The notes beneath the pieces were generated by a model. The model was not told where the DNA came from and made no database searches. It saw only the letters and a program-made list of their open reading frames with translations. 64,000 nucleotides of DNA. Source: CATQHP01 sp965214915 (GTDB lineage Bacteria; Acidobacteriota; Terriglobia; Bryobacterales; UBA6623). The position numbers and the translations under genes are program-made. Every line of letters begins with the position of its first letter. Within the stretch, counting starts at the first letter, position 1. Where the stretch lies: positions 496,001-560,000 of the forward strand of contig CBDCCP010000003.1 in assembly GCA_965214915.1 (NCBI GenBank), in the 5' to 3' direction. Shown piece after piece: positions 8,649 through 17,334 of the stretch.

Positions 8649-9982
8649 CTTGGCAAGGGAAACGCGTGCTGGTCGTCGGACTGGGCAAGTCCGGCTCGGC
8701 AGCGGCGCGCTTTTTGCTTGCCCGGGGCGCGTCGGTTGCGGTAACCGATACGCGCTCGGCGGACGAGCTCGGGCCGGCTGCAGCCGCGCTCGAGGGGCTG
8801 CCGGTCGAGCTTCATCTCGGCAGGCAAACGGAAAAGCTCTTTCTCGAGCAAGATGCGATCGTGCCGTCGCCGGGAGTGGCTTGGGATCATCCTTGCCTGG
8901 CCGCGGCCCGGAAGCGCGGAGTCCGCACTGTGGGCGAACTGGATATCGCCGCCTCTTGTCTCCGCGGCCGCGTGATCGGCATCACCGGAACTAACGGCAA
9001 AACGACGACGACATCGTTGATCGGACACATCCTGGAGCAAGCCGGCCGCTCGGTCAGCGTCGCCGGCAACATCGGGACGCCGCTGCTGGCCACGGTCGAC
9101 GACCCGCGCGCCGACCGGTGGCGCGTCCTGGAGTTGTCGAGCTTTCAACTCGAAGCATCGAGCTCGTTTCGTTGCCATATCGCGGTCGTCCTCAACATCA
9201 CGCCCGATCATTTGGACCGCCATCGCACGTTCGACGCCTATGCCGGCGCCAAGCGCCGCATTCTCTCCAACCAGAAACCCGCAGACTTCGCCGTTCTGAA
9301 CGCGGACGACGCCTGCTGCCGCGAACTTGCGGGAGCCGTGGATTCTCAGTTGCTGTGGTTCAGCCGGGAACGGCGGGTCGAGCGGGGCGCCTCCGTCGAT
9401 GCGCGGGGAATCGTGTCCGACGGCAGGTTCGTCTGCGCTCTCGACCTGCCCATCAAAGGGCCGCACAACCTTGAGAACGCCCTCGCCGCGGTGACGGCGG
9501 CAGCCGCCGCCGGCGTGCAGCCGGACGTCATCGGCCGCGCTCTGAAGTCCTTTCGGCCGGTCGAGCACCGCCTGGAGTTCGTGCGCAACGTGCAGGGCGT
9601 CTCCTACTACAACGATTCCAAGGCGACCAATGTCGATGCGGCTCTGCAAGCCTGCCGCTCATTCGACAAGGGGCTGTGGATCATTTTGGGCGGACGCGAC
9701 AAGGGATCGGACTACCGCCCGCTGAGCGATGCGCTGGCGGACCGCGCGCGGCGCGTTCTGTTGATCGGCGAGGCCGCCCCGATCATTCGCGGGCACCTCG
9801 GCAACGCAGCGCCGATCGAAAATGTAGCCACGATGGAACGCGCGGTGGCGTTCGCCCGAAGCCACGCGCAGCCGGGAGATTCCGTCGTCCTCGCGCCGGC
9901 CTGCGCCAGCTTCGATCAATTCGCCGATTACGCCGAACGCGGCCTTGCCTTCAAGCGGCTCGTCAAGGAATTGGAGAGCTGA
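8645..9982 (+). CDS. murD: UDP-N-acetylmuramoyl-L-alanine--D-glutamate ligase MurD
   Basis: A cytoplasmic Mur ligase (445 residues) adding D-glutamate to UDP-MurNAc-Ala. It begins with a Rossmann-like fold (VLVVGLGKSG), followed by the P-loop GTNGKTTT (115-122), the central ELSSFQLE and NITPDHLDRH, and the C-terminal YNDSKATN and LILGGRDK-type loop (ILGGRDKGSDY). The frame is open far upstream, but ATG 8645 overlaps the mraY stop and matches the family N-terminus. One base separates its stop from the ftsW ATG. Confidence 0.97.
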   Translation: MTWQGKRVLVVGLGKSGSAAARFLLARGASVAVTDTRSADELGPAAAALEGLPVELHLGRQTEKLFLEQDAIVPSPGVAWDHPCLAAARKRGVRTVGELDIAASCLRGRVIGITGTNGKTTTTSLIGHILEQAGRSVSVAGNIGTPLLATVDDPRADRWRVLELSSFQLEASSSFRCHIAVVLNITPDHLDRHRTFDAYAGAKRRILSNQKPADFAVLNADDACCRELAGAVDSQLLWFSRERRVERGASVDARGIVSDGRFVCALDLPIKGPHNLENALAAVTAAAAAGVQPDVIGRALKSFRPVEHRLEFVRNVQGVSYYNDSKATNVDAALQACRSFDKGLWIILGGRDKGSDYRPLSDALADRARRVLLIGEAAPIIRGHLGNAAPIENVATMERAVAFARSHAQPGDSVVLAPACASFDQFADYAERGLAFKRLVKELES

Positions 9983-9983
9983 T

Positions 9984-11066
9984 ATGCCCAGCGCCCTACG
10001 CTACGACCGGTTGCTGTGCGGGACGATCCTCACGCTGACGTTTTTCGGGCTGGTGATGGTCTTCAGCGCTACGACGGCCGCCTCGGAAACCACCTGGACC
10101 TACATTATCAAGCAGTCGATTGCGGCTTGCATCGGCCTGGGGGCGATGCGCTATCTGATGTTTTTCGATTACCGCCGGCTGCGGCAGGAAAAAATCGTCT
10201 TCGCGGTGTTGGGCGTTTCGGCGGTATTGCTGGTTCTGGCCGCGCTGCTCGGCACCGGAGCCAACACCCGACGTTTTTTGCGCTTATGGCACTTTTCGCT
10301 GCAACCGTCGGAATTGGCAAAACCGGCCCTCATCCTGTTTTTGGCTTTCTATCTCGAGCAGCGCCGCGAACGCCTCGGCGACTGGCGGACGGTCGCCGGC
10401 TTGGGCTTCATCATCGCCGTGCTCTCGCTGCTGATTTACATCGGACGGGACTTCGGCACGATGGCTTCCCTGCTGGCTCTGGCGGGAGTGATGCTCTTCG
10501 TAGCCGGCCTGCCGCTGCGCTTCATCGCGCTGGCCGGGGCGGCGCTCGCCCCGCTGATGTTTTTCTTTATCCGGCATGAGCCGTACCGGCTCCAGCGCTT
10601 GATTACATTTCTCGATCCGGGAGCCGACCCGCGCGGCAGCGGTTTTCAGATTCTGCAGTCGGAGATCGCGGTCGGATCGGGAGGCTGGTTCGGCCAGGGT
10701 TGGATGGCCGGCAAGCAGAAAATGCGCTTTCTGCCGGAAGCGCATACCGATTTCATCTTCGCCTTGATCGGCGAAGAGCTGGGCTTGCTCGGGGCCGTCT
10801 TTGTCGTCCTGGCTTTCGGCGTATTGTTATGGCGCGGCCTGCGGGCCGCCGCCAAGGCTCCGAATACTTTTGGATGTTACTTGGCGCTCGGCGTGACGGC
10901 CATGATTATTTTTCAGGCGATGTTCAACATGGGCGTCGTCCTGGCGTTATTGCCGACGAAAGGAATGCCGTTGCCGTTTATCAGCTACGGCGGCTCGGCG
11001 ATGATTACGATGCTCGCGTCCTCGGGGGTGTTGCTGAATGTCAGCCGTTATGCCGATCGCCCCTGA
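9984..11066 (+). CDS. ftsW: Septal peptidoglycan polymerase FtsW
   Basis: A SEDS-family glycosyltransferase of 360 residues with about ten transmembrane helices, polymerising lipid II at the septum together with FtsI. Characteristic pieces are VFSATTA in helix 1, SLQPSELAKPALILF, GRDFGTMASLL with the catalytic-region Asp, LPEAHTDFIFALIGEELG, and LPFISYGGSAM near the end. ATG 9984 is preceded by GGAGAG and lies one base after murD. The 3' end overlaps the chosen murG start by 29 bp. Confidence 0.96.
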   Translation: MPSALRYDRLLCGTILTLTFFGLVMVFSATTAASETTWTYIIKQSIAACIGLGAMRYLMFFDYRRLRQEKIVFAVLGVSAVLLVLAALLGTGANTRRFLRLWHFSLQPSELAKPALILFLAFYLEQRRERLGDWRTVAGLGFIIAVLSLLIYIGRDFGTMASLLALAGVMLFVAGLPLRFIALAGAALAPLMFFFIRHEPYRLQRLITFLDPGADPRGSGFQILQSEIAVGSGGWFGQGWMAGKQKMRFLPEAHTDFIFALIGEELGLLGAVFVVLAFGVLLWRGLRAAAKAPNTFGCYLALGVTAMIIFQAMFNMGVVLALLPTKGMPLPFISYGGSAMITMLASSGVLLNVSRYADRP

Positions 11067-12237
11067 CATCGATTCGAGCGCCGAAGCGGCGTTGCCGGCG
11101 GCAGTCGAGGCGGCCGCGGCGACGGCGGCAACGGTTTCCGCGGACGCCGGCGAGCGGTTTTTGATTGCAGCCGGCGGAACCGGCGGGCACGTGATCCCCG
11201 CTCTGCAGGTCGCGGCGGCATTGCGCAGCCGGGGCCATGAGTGCATCTTCGCGGGTACGGCCCGCGGGCTGGAAAACCGGCTGGTTCCGGCGGCGGGGTT
11301 CGCCTTGCGGCAGATGCGCATCGGGCCGCTGAACCGCGTTTCCTGGAGCCGCCGCTTGCGCACGGCGGCGGAGAGTCCGCGGGCGCTCCGCTCGGCTTGG
11401 CGGCTTCTGGATGAACTCGAACCCGCCGCGGTGTTGAGCATGGGCGGCTACGCCTCCGGGCCGCTGGCGCTGGCTTGCGCGTTGCGCGAAACGCCGCTGG
11501 TTATCATGGAGCCTAACGCCAAGCCGGGCATGGCCAACCGCATCGCCGGCATGTTCGCCGCCCGCGCGCTGCTCGGATCGGAGGCGGCGGCGAAGTGTTT
11601 CCGCAACGGAATCGGCAGACAAACGGGCGTGCCGGTACGAGCGGAGTTTTTCCAGCGGGCGCCGCGGCCCGTGAATCGAGCATTTACCGTGTTGATCACG
11701 GGAGGGAGTCAGGGTTCGCGAAAGCTCAACGAGGCGGCGCTCGGCGCGGCCCGCTATTGGCGGGCGTCCGGCGCCGCAGCGCCTTGCATCGTGCATCAAA
11801 CCGGGAGCAACGACTTCGCGCGGGTTCGCGGCGCTTACCGCGAGCTCGGATTCGATGCCGAGGCGGCCCCCTTCTACGACGACGCGCCGGCTCTTTACGC
11901 GCGCGCCGACTTGGTCGTCTGCCGCGCCGGGGCTTCGGCCGTCGCTGAGCTTTGCGCGGCGGGCAAGGCGTCGATCCTGGTTCCCTTCCCTCACGCGGCC
12001 GACAATCACCAGATCGTCAATGCTCGGGAGTTGGCCCAAGCCGGCGCAGCCCTCGTGGTCGCAGACAGCGAGTGGACGGGGGAGAAGATGGCCCGGACAG
12101 TGGACGGTTTGCGGTCGAGACCGGCCGATATCGAGAGGATGGGATCGGCTGCCGCCGGCCGGGCCATGCCCCGGGCCGCCGAGCACGCCGCCGACGAGCT
12201 TGAAAGTATCGCCCGAACCAGAGGAGACAGAAAGTAG
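11038..12237 (+). CDS. murG: Lipid II synthase MurG
   Basis: The GT28 glycosyltransferase (399 residues) that adds GlcNAc to lipid I at the inner face of the membrane. The N-terminal GGTGGHVIPAL loop, SMGGYASGP, PNAKPGMANR, ITGGSQGSRKLNE and the UDP-binding CRAGASAVAEL with FPHAADNHQ are all present. Unusually, about 40 Ala-rich residues precede the conserved core, so the true start may be later. No better start is seen: ATG 11050 is in frame with the same extension, and TTG 11161 would sit directly on the core without a visible Shine-Dalgarno. Confidence 0.95.
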   Translation: MSAVMPIAPDIDSSAEAALPAAVEAAAATAATVSADAGERFLIAAGGTGGHVIPALQVAAALRSRGHECIFAGTARGLENRLVPAAGFALRQMRIGPLNRVSWSRRLRTAAESPRALRSAWRLLDELEPAAVLSMGGYASGPLALACALRETPLVIMEPNAKPGMANRIAGMFAARALLGSEAAAKCFRNGIGRQTGVPVRAEFFQRAPRPVNRAFTVLITGGSQGSRKLNEAALGAARYWRASGAAAPCIVHQTGSNDFARVRGAYRELGFDAEAAPFYDDAPALYARADLVVCRAGASAVAELCAAGKASILVPFPHAADNHQIVNARELAQAGAALVVADSEWTGEKMARTVDGLRSRPADIERMGSAAAGRAMPRAAEHAADELESIARTRGDRK

Positions 12238-12239
12238 AA

Positions 12240-13706
12240 ATGTTGTTCAAAGAAATCGGCATTCGCGAGAGGCGGATTCATTTCATCGGGATCGGCGGCA
12301 TCGGCATGAGCGGCATTGCCGAAATCCTGCTGAATCTGGGCTACGCCATTTCGGGCTCCGATCTACAGGAATCGGCCGTTACGCAACGGTTGCGCGGGCT
12401 GGGCGCGGCGGTCTCGATCGGGCACCGCGCCGACAACGTGGGCGGGGCCGAGGCAGTCGTTGTCAGCTCGGCGATCAGCGACTACAACGTCGAGTTGATG
12501 GAAGCGCGCCGGAGAAAAATTCCGGTAATCTTTCGCGGCGAGCTGCTGGCCGAGTTGATGCGTCTGAAATACGGCATCGCGGTCGGCGGCAGCCACGGCA
12601 AAACCACCACTTCATCGATCACGGCGTCGGTGCTCAGCTCGGGCGGGAAAGACCCTACCGTCGTGGTCGGCGGACGCGTCGATGCGATCGGCTCCAACGC
12701 CCGTCTCGGCAACAGCGATTTTTTGCTTGTCGAGGCCGATGAATCGGACGGCTCGTTCCTGCACCTCGACCCGATCGTCGCCGTGGTTACGAACATCGAC
12801 CGCGAACATCTCGATCATTACCATACCGTCGAAGCCCTCACCGGAGCTTTTGTGCAGTTCGTCAACAAGGTGCCCTTTTACGGGACGGCGATCGTATGCA
12901 TCGACGACCCGCACGTCAAGCTGATCGTACCGATGATCGAACGGCGTTACCGCACCTACGGCATCGAAGAACTCTCGCCGGAGGCCGACCTGGTAGCCGA
13001 CGAAATCGCGCTGGGGCGCTTCGAAAGCTCCTTTCGGCTCCGTTACAGCGGCGAAGATCTAGGGAAATTCGAGATCCGCGGCGTCGGCATGCATACGGTT
13101 CGCAATGCCATGGCGGCGGTATTGGTGGGCCTCGAAGTCGATATTCCCGTGGAGAAAATTCGCGCCGGACTGGCGGCGTTCAGCGGCGTCGACCGCCGCT
13201 TCCAGAAGCGGGGCGAGGCGGCGGGCGTCACCGTGATCGACGATTACGGCCACCACCCGACGGAGATCCGAGCGACTCTGCAAGCCGCGCGGAACTGCGC
13301 GTTCGAGGGAATCAACGTCATTTTTCAACCGCATCGATACAGCCGCACGCACCTGATGCTCGACGAGTTCGCCGAGTGCTTCGCCGACTGCGCGCGCCTC
13401 TGGGTGGTCGATATTTATTCGGCCGGAGAAAAACCCTTGCCCGGCGTGAACAGCGCGCAGCTTGTGGAGAAGATCGCCGCGGCGGGACATCCGGCAGTCG
13501 AATACTGCGAGTCCATCGATGACGCGGTTCGCCGCGCGGTGGCGCAATCGCGCGCCGGCGAGGCCGTGATTACCCTTGGCGCGGGAAGTATCTGGCGCTA
13601 CGGTGAAAGAATTCTGGAGGGTCTCGAGGCTGCGGAAGGCGAAGACAAGCAAACAAACGCACTCGGCGTTCGCGTTGAGCCGAAAGGATCGAAAAGACAT
13701 GGTTAG
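12240..13706 (+). CDS. murC: UDP-N-acetylmuramate--L-alanine ligase MurC
   Basis: The first Mur ligase of stem-peptide assembly (488 residues). HFIGIGGIGMSGIAEIL opens the UDP-binding domain, GGSHGKTTT (116-124) is the P-loop, and EADESDGSF and NIDREHLDHY mark the central domain. DDYGHHPTEI and FQPHRYSRTH are the C-terminal signatures. The start lies 2 bases after murG. No ddl or murB follows, unlike many dcw clusters. The 3' end overlaps the ftsQ ATG by 8 bp. Confidence 0.97.
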   Translation: MLFKEIGIRERRIHFIGIGGIGMSGIAEILLNLGYAISGSDLQESAVTQRLRGLGAAVSIGHRADNVGGAEAVVVSSAISDYNVELMEARRRKIPVIFRGELLAELMRLKYGIAVGGSHGKTTTSSITASVLSSGGKDPTVVVGGRVDAIGSNARLGNSDFLLVEADESDGSFLHLDPIVAVVTNIDREHLDHYHTVEALTGAFVQFVNKVPFYGTAIVCIDDPHVKLIVPMIERRYRTYGIEELSPEADLVADEIALGRFESSFRLRYSGEDLGKFEIRGVGMHTVRNAMAAVLVGLEVDIPVEKIRAGLAAFSGVDRRFQKRGEAAGVTVIDDYGHHPTEIRATLQAARNCAFEGINVIFQPHRYSRTHLMLDEFAECFADCARLWVVDIYSAGEKPLPGVNSAQLVEKIAAAGHPAVEYCESIDDAVRRAVAQSRAGEAVITLGAGSIWRYGERILEGLEAAEGEDKQTNALGVRVEPKGSKRHG

Positions 13707-14550
13707 AGAGAAACGAACAAAAGAAGTCGATGACTCGGCTTCGTACCTGCGCAGTAAAAAACCGCTGCGGGCAACGCGCGGCATCGTGCTGCCGAACTGG
13801 TCGTATCGCCGCATCCTCCCCATTTTGCTGGGGCTGGCGGCTGCCGTTTCCGGCGCTTACGCGCTCAACGATTACGTCAACTCGAGTGCGCGGTTTCGCG
13901 TCGACCCGCAAGCCGGCAACCCGCGCATCGCCGGATTGAAGGTGTTGGACGGCGAGAAGATTCGCAGCCTCTTCGCCGGCGATCTCGACCTGAGCATCAA
14001 CGCCATGGATCTCGAGCAGCGCCGGCGGCAAGTCGAGCAGTTGCCCTGGGTGCGGCGCGCTTCCGTCGGCCGCATCTGGCCGAACAAGATCGTCGTCTAT
14101 GTCGAAGAGCGTTCGCCGGTTGCTTTTCTACGGCTGCCCAACGAGGGCGGAACCCGCCTGATCGACTCCGCGGGCGTGATCCTGACGCCGGTCGAAGGCA
14201 AACAGTTCGACCTGCACGTCGTGAAAGGAATCGATCCTTCGATGGACGCCGGTGCGCGCAAGATTCGCATGAACCTGTTCGTCCGTCTGATGGACGCGCT
14301 GGATGCGCAGCAGCCTCGGTTCGGCGAATTCGTCTCCGAGATCGACATCGGCGATCCCAGGAACGCGGTGATCAGCGCGCTCTACAAGAAGGAAGTCATC
14401 GATCTCCAAATGGGCGATGAGCATTTGCGCCACCGTTTCGAAGTTTTTCTGAAATACATCGACACCTGGAAGGCGGAGTTCGGCCCCATCGCTTCGGCTG
14501 ATTTACGCTTCGAAGATCAGGTGACCGTCACCCCGATAAAACGCAGCTAG
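13699..14550 (+). CDS. ftsQ: Cell division protein FtsQ
   Basis: A bitopic divisome protein (283 residues). An N-terminal basic cytoplasmic tail is followed by a transmembrane helix (ILPILLGLAAAVSGAYAL). Then come a POTRA domain (FRVDPQAGNPRIAGLKVLDG through VEQLPWVRRASVGRIWPNKI) and the FtsQ domain (VYVEERSPVAFLRL). It recruits FtsL/FtsB and FtsI/FtsW. ATG 13699, behind AAAGGATCG, is preferred over upstream in-frame starts that would lie inside murC. The length and the position before ftsA support the call. Confidence 0.92.
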   Translation: MVREKRTKEVDDSASYLRSKKPLRATRGIVLPNWSYRRILPILLGLAAAVSGAYALNDYVNSSARFRVDPQAGNPRIAGLKVLDGEKIRSLFAGDLDLSINAMDLEQRRRQVEQLPWVRRASVGRIWPNKIVVYVEERSPVAFLRLPNEGGTRLIDSAGVILTPVEGKQFDLHVVKGIDPSMDAGARKIRMNLFVRLMDALDAQQPRFGEFVSEIDIGDPRNAVISALYKKEVIDLQMGDEHLRHRFEVFLKYIDTWKAEFGPIASADLRFEDQVTVTPIKRS

Positions 14551-14559
14551 GAGAAAACG

Positions 14560-15765
14560 GTGCGCAACAGACAGCCCTATCTCGCCGGTCTCGATATAGG
14601 CAGCGACGAAACGCGCTGCATGGTCGCGCTGGAAGAGAACTCCCGGCTGCGCTTCATCGGTTACGGCGCGGCGCCTTCGCGAGGAACCGAGCGCGGCGTC
14701 ATTACGGATCTCGAATGCGCTCTCGAATCCGTGCAGGCAGCCGTCGCAGAAACCGAGCGGAACGGCGGCATGCCGGTGGAAGCGGCGGTCGTCGGCGTCG
14801 GCGGCCCGCATGTGCGCAGCAACATCGCGCACAGCTACACCGTTCTACGGGAAGGACAAGTCGAGGTCGGACAGAGCGATATCGATCAGGCATTCAAAAA
14901 GGCCGCGCAAATACCGCTGAGCGACGACCGCACGATCTTGCAGGTCGTTCCTCTCGAATTCGCAGTCGGAGTGGATGAGCACGTCAAGAATCCGCTAGGC
15001 CGTCCCGCGGAGCGCCTCGATGCGCGCGTACAGGTGCTTTCCGCGTCGGCGCAGGCTCACGGCAAGCTCCACGCCGTCGTCAACCGGGCGGGGGTCGTCG
15101 TGGAAGAAACCGTCTTCGAGGGCTTTGCCGCCGCCTATGCCGCGCTTGAAGAGCAAGAGCGCAGTCAGGAAGTCCTGCTCATCGACATCGGCGCCGGATC
15201 GAGTGACTTCGTCGCTTACATCGACGACGAGTTGCGGGCGGCGGGCAGTATCGGCATCGGCGGCGACCTGCTCGCGTCCGATGTGGCGCAAGTGCTCGAC
15301 ACGAGCACGGAAGTCGCCAAGCTGCTGATCGAGCAATACGGTTGCGCGGTCTCGGAGGGAACGCCGGATAACGTTCATGTCGAGGTTCCCAATCGCGCAG
15401 GCGACGCAACGGCTTGCCGACCGCGCCTGCTGCTCAACAGAATTATCCAGGCGCGCGCGGAAGAATTATTCAAGTCGGTCGGCGCCGCGTTGAGGCGTGA
15501 AGGGATCGACAACGGCGCAATCGGCAGCATGGTGATCACCGGCGGCGTCTCGGCTCTGGCCGGCCTGTGCGATCTGGGCGAGCGTGTGCTGAACGTCCAG
15601 GCGCGCATCGGCTTGCCGCCCAGACTCAAAGACCTTCCCGATGAGCTGGATCATCCCGGTTGGGCCTGCATGATGGGCTTGGTACTCTATGCCCAGCGAC
15701 TGCAATTGCATCGCTCCCGGCGCCGCGACCGCATTTCCGATTGGCTCAGATCTCTTGTGGGTTAA
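14560..15765 (+). CDS. ftsA: Cell division protein FtsA
   Basis: An actin-like ATPase (401 residues) that tethers FtsZ to the membrane. The nucleotide-binding motif LAGLDIGSDETRCMV is at the N-terminus. The FtsA-specific 1C subdomain spans roughly 85-165, the phosphate-2 motif reads LLIDIGAGSSDFVAY (a Gly-Ser variant of the usual GGGTTD), and MVITGGVSALAGL is the adenosine motif. A basic amphipathic C-terminal helix (RRRDRISDWLRSLV) is the likely membrane anchor. The start is GTG, with TAGGAG seven bases upstream. It sits between ftsQ and ftsZ. Confidence 0.96.
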   Translation: MRNRQPYLAGLDIGSDETRCMVALEENSRLRFIGYGAAPSRGTERGVITDLECALESVQAAVAETERNGGMPVEAAVVGVGGPHVRSNIAHSYTVLREGQVEVGQSDIDQAFKKAAQIPLSDDRTILQVVPLEFAVGVDEHVKNPLGRPAERLDARVQVLSASAQAHGKLHAVVNRAGVVVEETVFEGFAAAYAALEEQERSQEVLLIDIGAGSSDFVAYIDDELRAAGSIGIGGDLLASDVAQVLDTSTEVAKLLIEQYGCAVSEGTPDNVHVEVPNRAGDATACRPRLLLNRIIQARAEELFKSVGAALRREGIDNGAIGSMVITGGVSALAGLCDLGERVLNVQARIGLPPRLKDLPDELDHPGWACMMGLVLYAQRLQLHRSRRRDRISDWLRSLVG

Positions 15766-15777
15766 TGAAAGATTGTC

Positions 15778-17202
15778 ATGATCGAAGAAGCTCCTTCTCC
15801 CTCCGATGCAGCGAACGACGCCGAGAGCGGCGCGGTGAAATTCACTTTCGACGAAGATCCCCCGCCCACTGCCTGCATCAAGGTCGTCGGCGTCGGCGGC
15901 GGCGGCTGCAACGCCGTCAACCGCATGATCGAAGCAGGCATCGAGGGCATGCAGTTCGCCGCCGTCAATACGGACCTGCAGGCTCTTCGCGTTTCCCGCG
16001 CGCCGGTGAAGCTGCAACTGGGCGCGCAACTGACTCGGGGCTACGGCGCGGGCTCCGATTACAAAATCGGACGCAGCGCGGCGCTCGAAGATACCGAGCG
16101 CTTGGTCGAGTTGCTCAGCAACGCCGAAATGGTGTTCGTGGCCGCCGGGCTCGGCGGCGGGACAGGCACGGGCGCAGCCCCGATCATCGCCTCGCTGGCC
16201 AAGGAAATGGGCGCGCTTACCGTTGCCGTCGTCACCAAGCCGTTCGCATTCGAAGGCGCGCGGCGCATGGAAATCGCCGAGCAGGGCCTGGCCGAATTGG
16301 CCGAGACGGTCGACACGGTCATCACCATCCCCAACGAACGCCTGCTCGCGCATGTCGACCGCGGGACGAGCTTCTTCGAATCGTTCCGCATTGCCGACGA
16401 CATCCTTATCCAAGCCGTCCAGGGAATCGGCGACATCATCGCCATTCCGGGAGTTATCAACTGCGACTTCGCCGACGTGCGCGCCATCATGACGGGCATG
16501 GGGCACGCCATTATGGGCACGGCGACGCACGGCGGCGACAGCGCCGCCGCCGAGGCGGCCCGCGCCGCGATTTCGAGCCCCTTGCTCGAAAACGCCAATA
16601 TCGACGGGGCGCGCGGCATCTTGATCAACATTACCGGCTCCTCGCAGTTGGGACTGCACGAGGCGCATGAGGCGTCGACGATCGTTCAGAAAGCCGCAAA
16701 TGAAAACGCGAACATCATCTTCGGCGTAGTATCGAAAGACTCGATGGGCGAGAACGTCAAGGTCACGGTGATCGCAACGGGGTTCCGCCATCCGCGGGCG
16801 GACGCCGCGGAGGAGGCCGGCGCCTTTTCGTTTTCGCAGTCCGCGGCAACCGATCCCGCGCCGGCGACGGATTCAGCGCTCGCGGATGCGCAACGGAAGG
16901 ACGCGCCGCAGCCCCCTATTGCCGAGCAGCTCGACGAACCCGAAGGCGAGAGGGAAACGGCCCCGGCCGAGGAAGATATCGACCGCCCGGCATTCTTCCG
17001 CAGCCACTTCAGCGGGGCGGAGCTCGCGGCAACCGATCCCGCGCCGGCGGCCGATGCGGCGGCCTCGGAGCGGCAACAGACAGACGCGCCGCTGCTCCCT
17101 GTCTCCAAGAAATCCGACAGTCCCGACGGCGAACCGGAAAAGACGCCGGTCGAGGAGGAAGATGACGACCGCCCGGCATTCTTCCGCCGTCACTTCAGAT
17201 AG
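15778..17202 (+). CDS. ftsZ: Cell division protein FtsZ with duplicated C-terminal tail
   Basis: The tubulin-like GTPase (474 residues) that forms the Z ring. KVVGVGGGGCNAVNRM and the G-box GLGGGTGTGAAP (about 124-135) bind GTP; the synergy-loop region contains NCDFADVRAIM. The globular core ends near residue 345. The tail is unusual: a Pro/Ala/Glu-rich linker leads to DRPAFFRSHF (402-411), then a second linker of the same composition leads to DRPAFFRRHF (464-473) at the very end. Each looks like the conserved C-terminal peptide that binds FtsA and other partners. It is the last gene of the dcw run. Confidence 0.97.
   Translation: MIEEAPSPSDAANDAESGAVKFTFDEDPPPTACIKVVGVGGGGCNAVNRMIEAGIEGMQFAAVNTDLQALRVSRAPVKLQLGAQLTRGYGAGSDYKIGRSAALEDTERLVELLSNAEMVFVAAGLGGGTGTGAAPIIASLAKEMGALTVAVVTKPFAFEGARRMEIAEQGLAELAETVDTVITIPNERLLAHVDRGTSFFESFRIADDILIQAVQGIGDIIAIPGVINCDFADVRAIMTGMGHAIMGTATHGGDSAAAEAARAAISSPLLENANIDGARGILINITGSSQLGLHEAHEASTIVQKAANENANIIFGVVSKDSMGENVKVTVIATGFRHPRADAAEEAGAFSFSQSAATDPAPATDSALADAQRKDAPQPPIAEQLDEPEGERETAPAEEDIDRPAFFRSHFSGAELAATDPAPAADAAASERQQTDAPLLPVSKKSDSPDGEPEKTPVEEEDDDRPAFFRRHFR
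16843..17202 (+). repeat. Tandem duplication encoding the FtsZ tail
   Basis: Two consecutive units of about 183-186 bp encode the linker plus the C-terminal peptide. GCGGCAACCGATCCCGCGCC occurs at 16843 and again at 17026. GACCGCCCGGCATTCTTCCG occurs at 16981 and again at 17167. The termini of the units are nearly identical in DNA while the middles have diverged and differ by one codon. This fits an older in-frame tandem duplication in which the ends stayed constrained. Confidence 0.9.
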
Positions 17203-17334
17203 TGGAGAGCGGTCAGTGGCGGGCGGCGAGTTGAAGACCGTTGCGCGGGGCGCCCGGGCGCGGCTGCGGCGCAAAGCCGAAGCGCTCCTGCCGGTCCGCG
17301 TTTGCTCTCCACTCTTCACGCTCCGCTCTCCACT
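17201..17334. repeat. 12-bp inverted repeat downstream of ftsZ
   Basis: AGTGGAGAGCGG at 17201-17212 is matched by its exact reverse complement CCGCTCTCCACT at 17323-17334. The right arm lies in a run of related heptamers (CTCTCCACTCTTCACGCTCC). The arms overlap the ftsZ stop and the 5' end of the next sulfatase. With a loop of about 110 bases it is not a normal terminator; it may be a decayed repeat. Confidence 0.6.
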
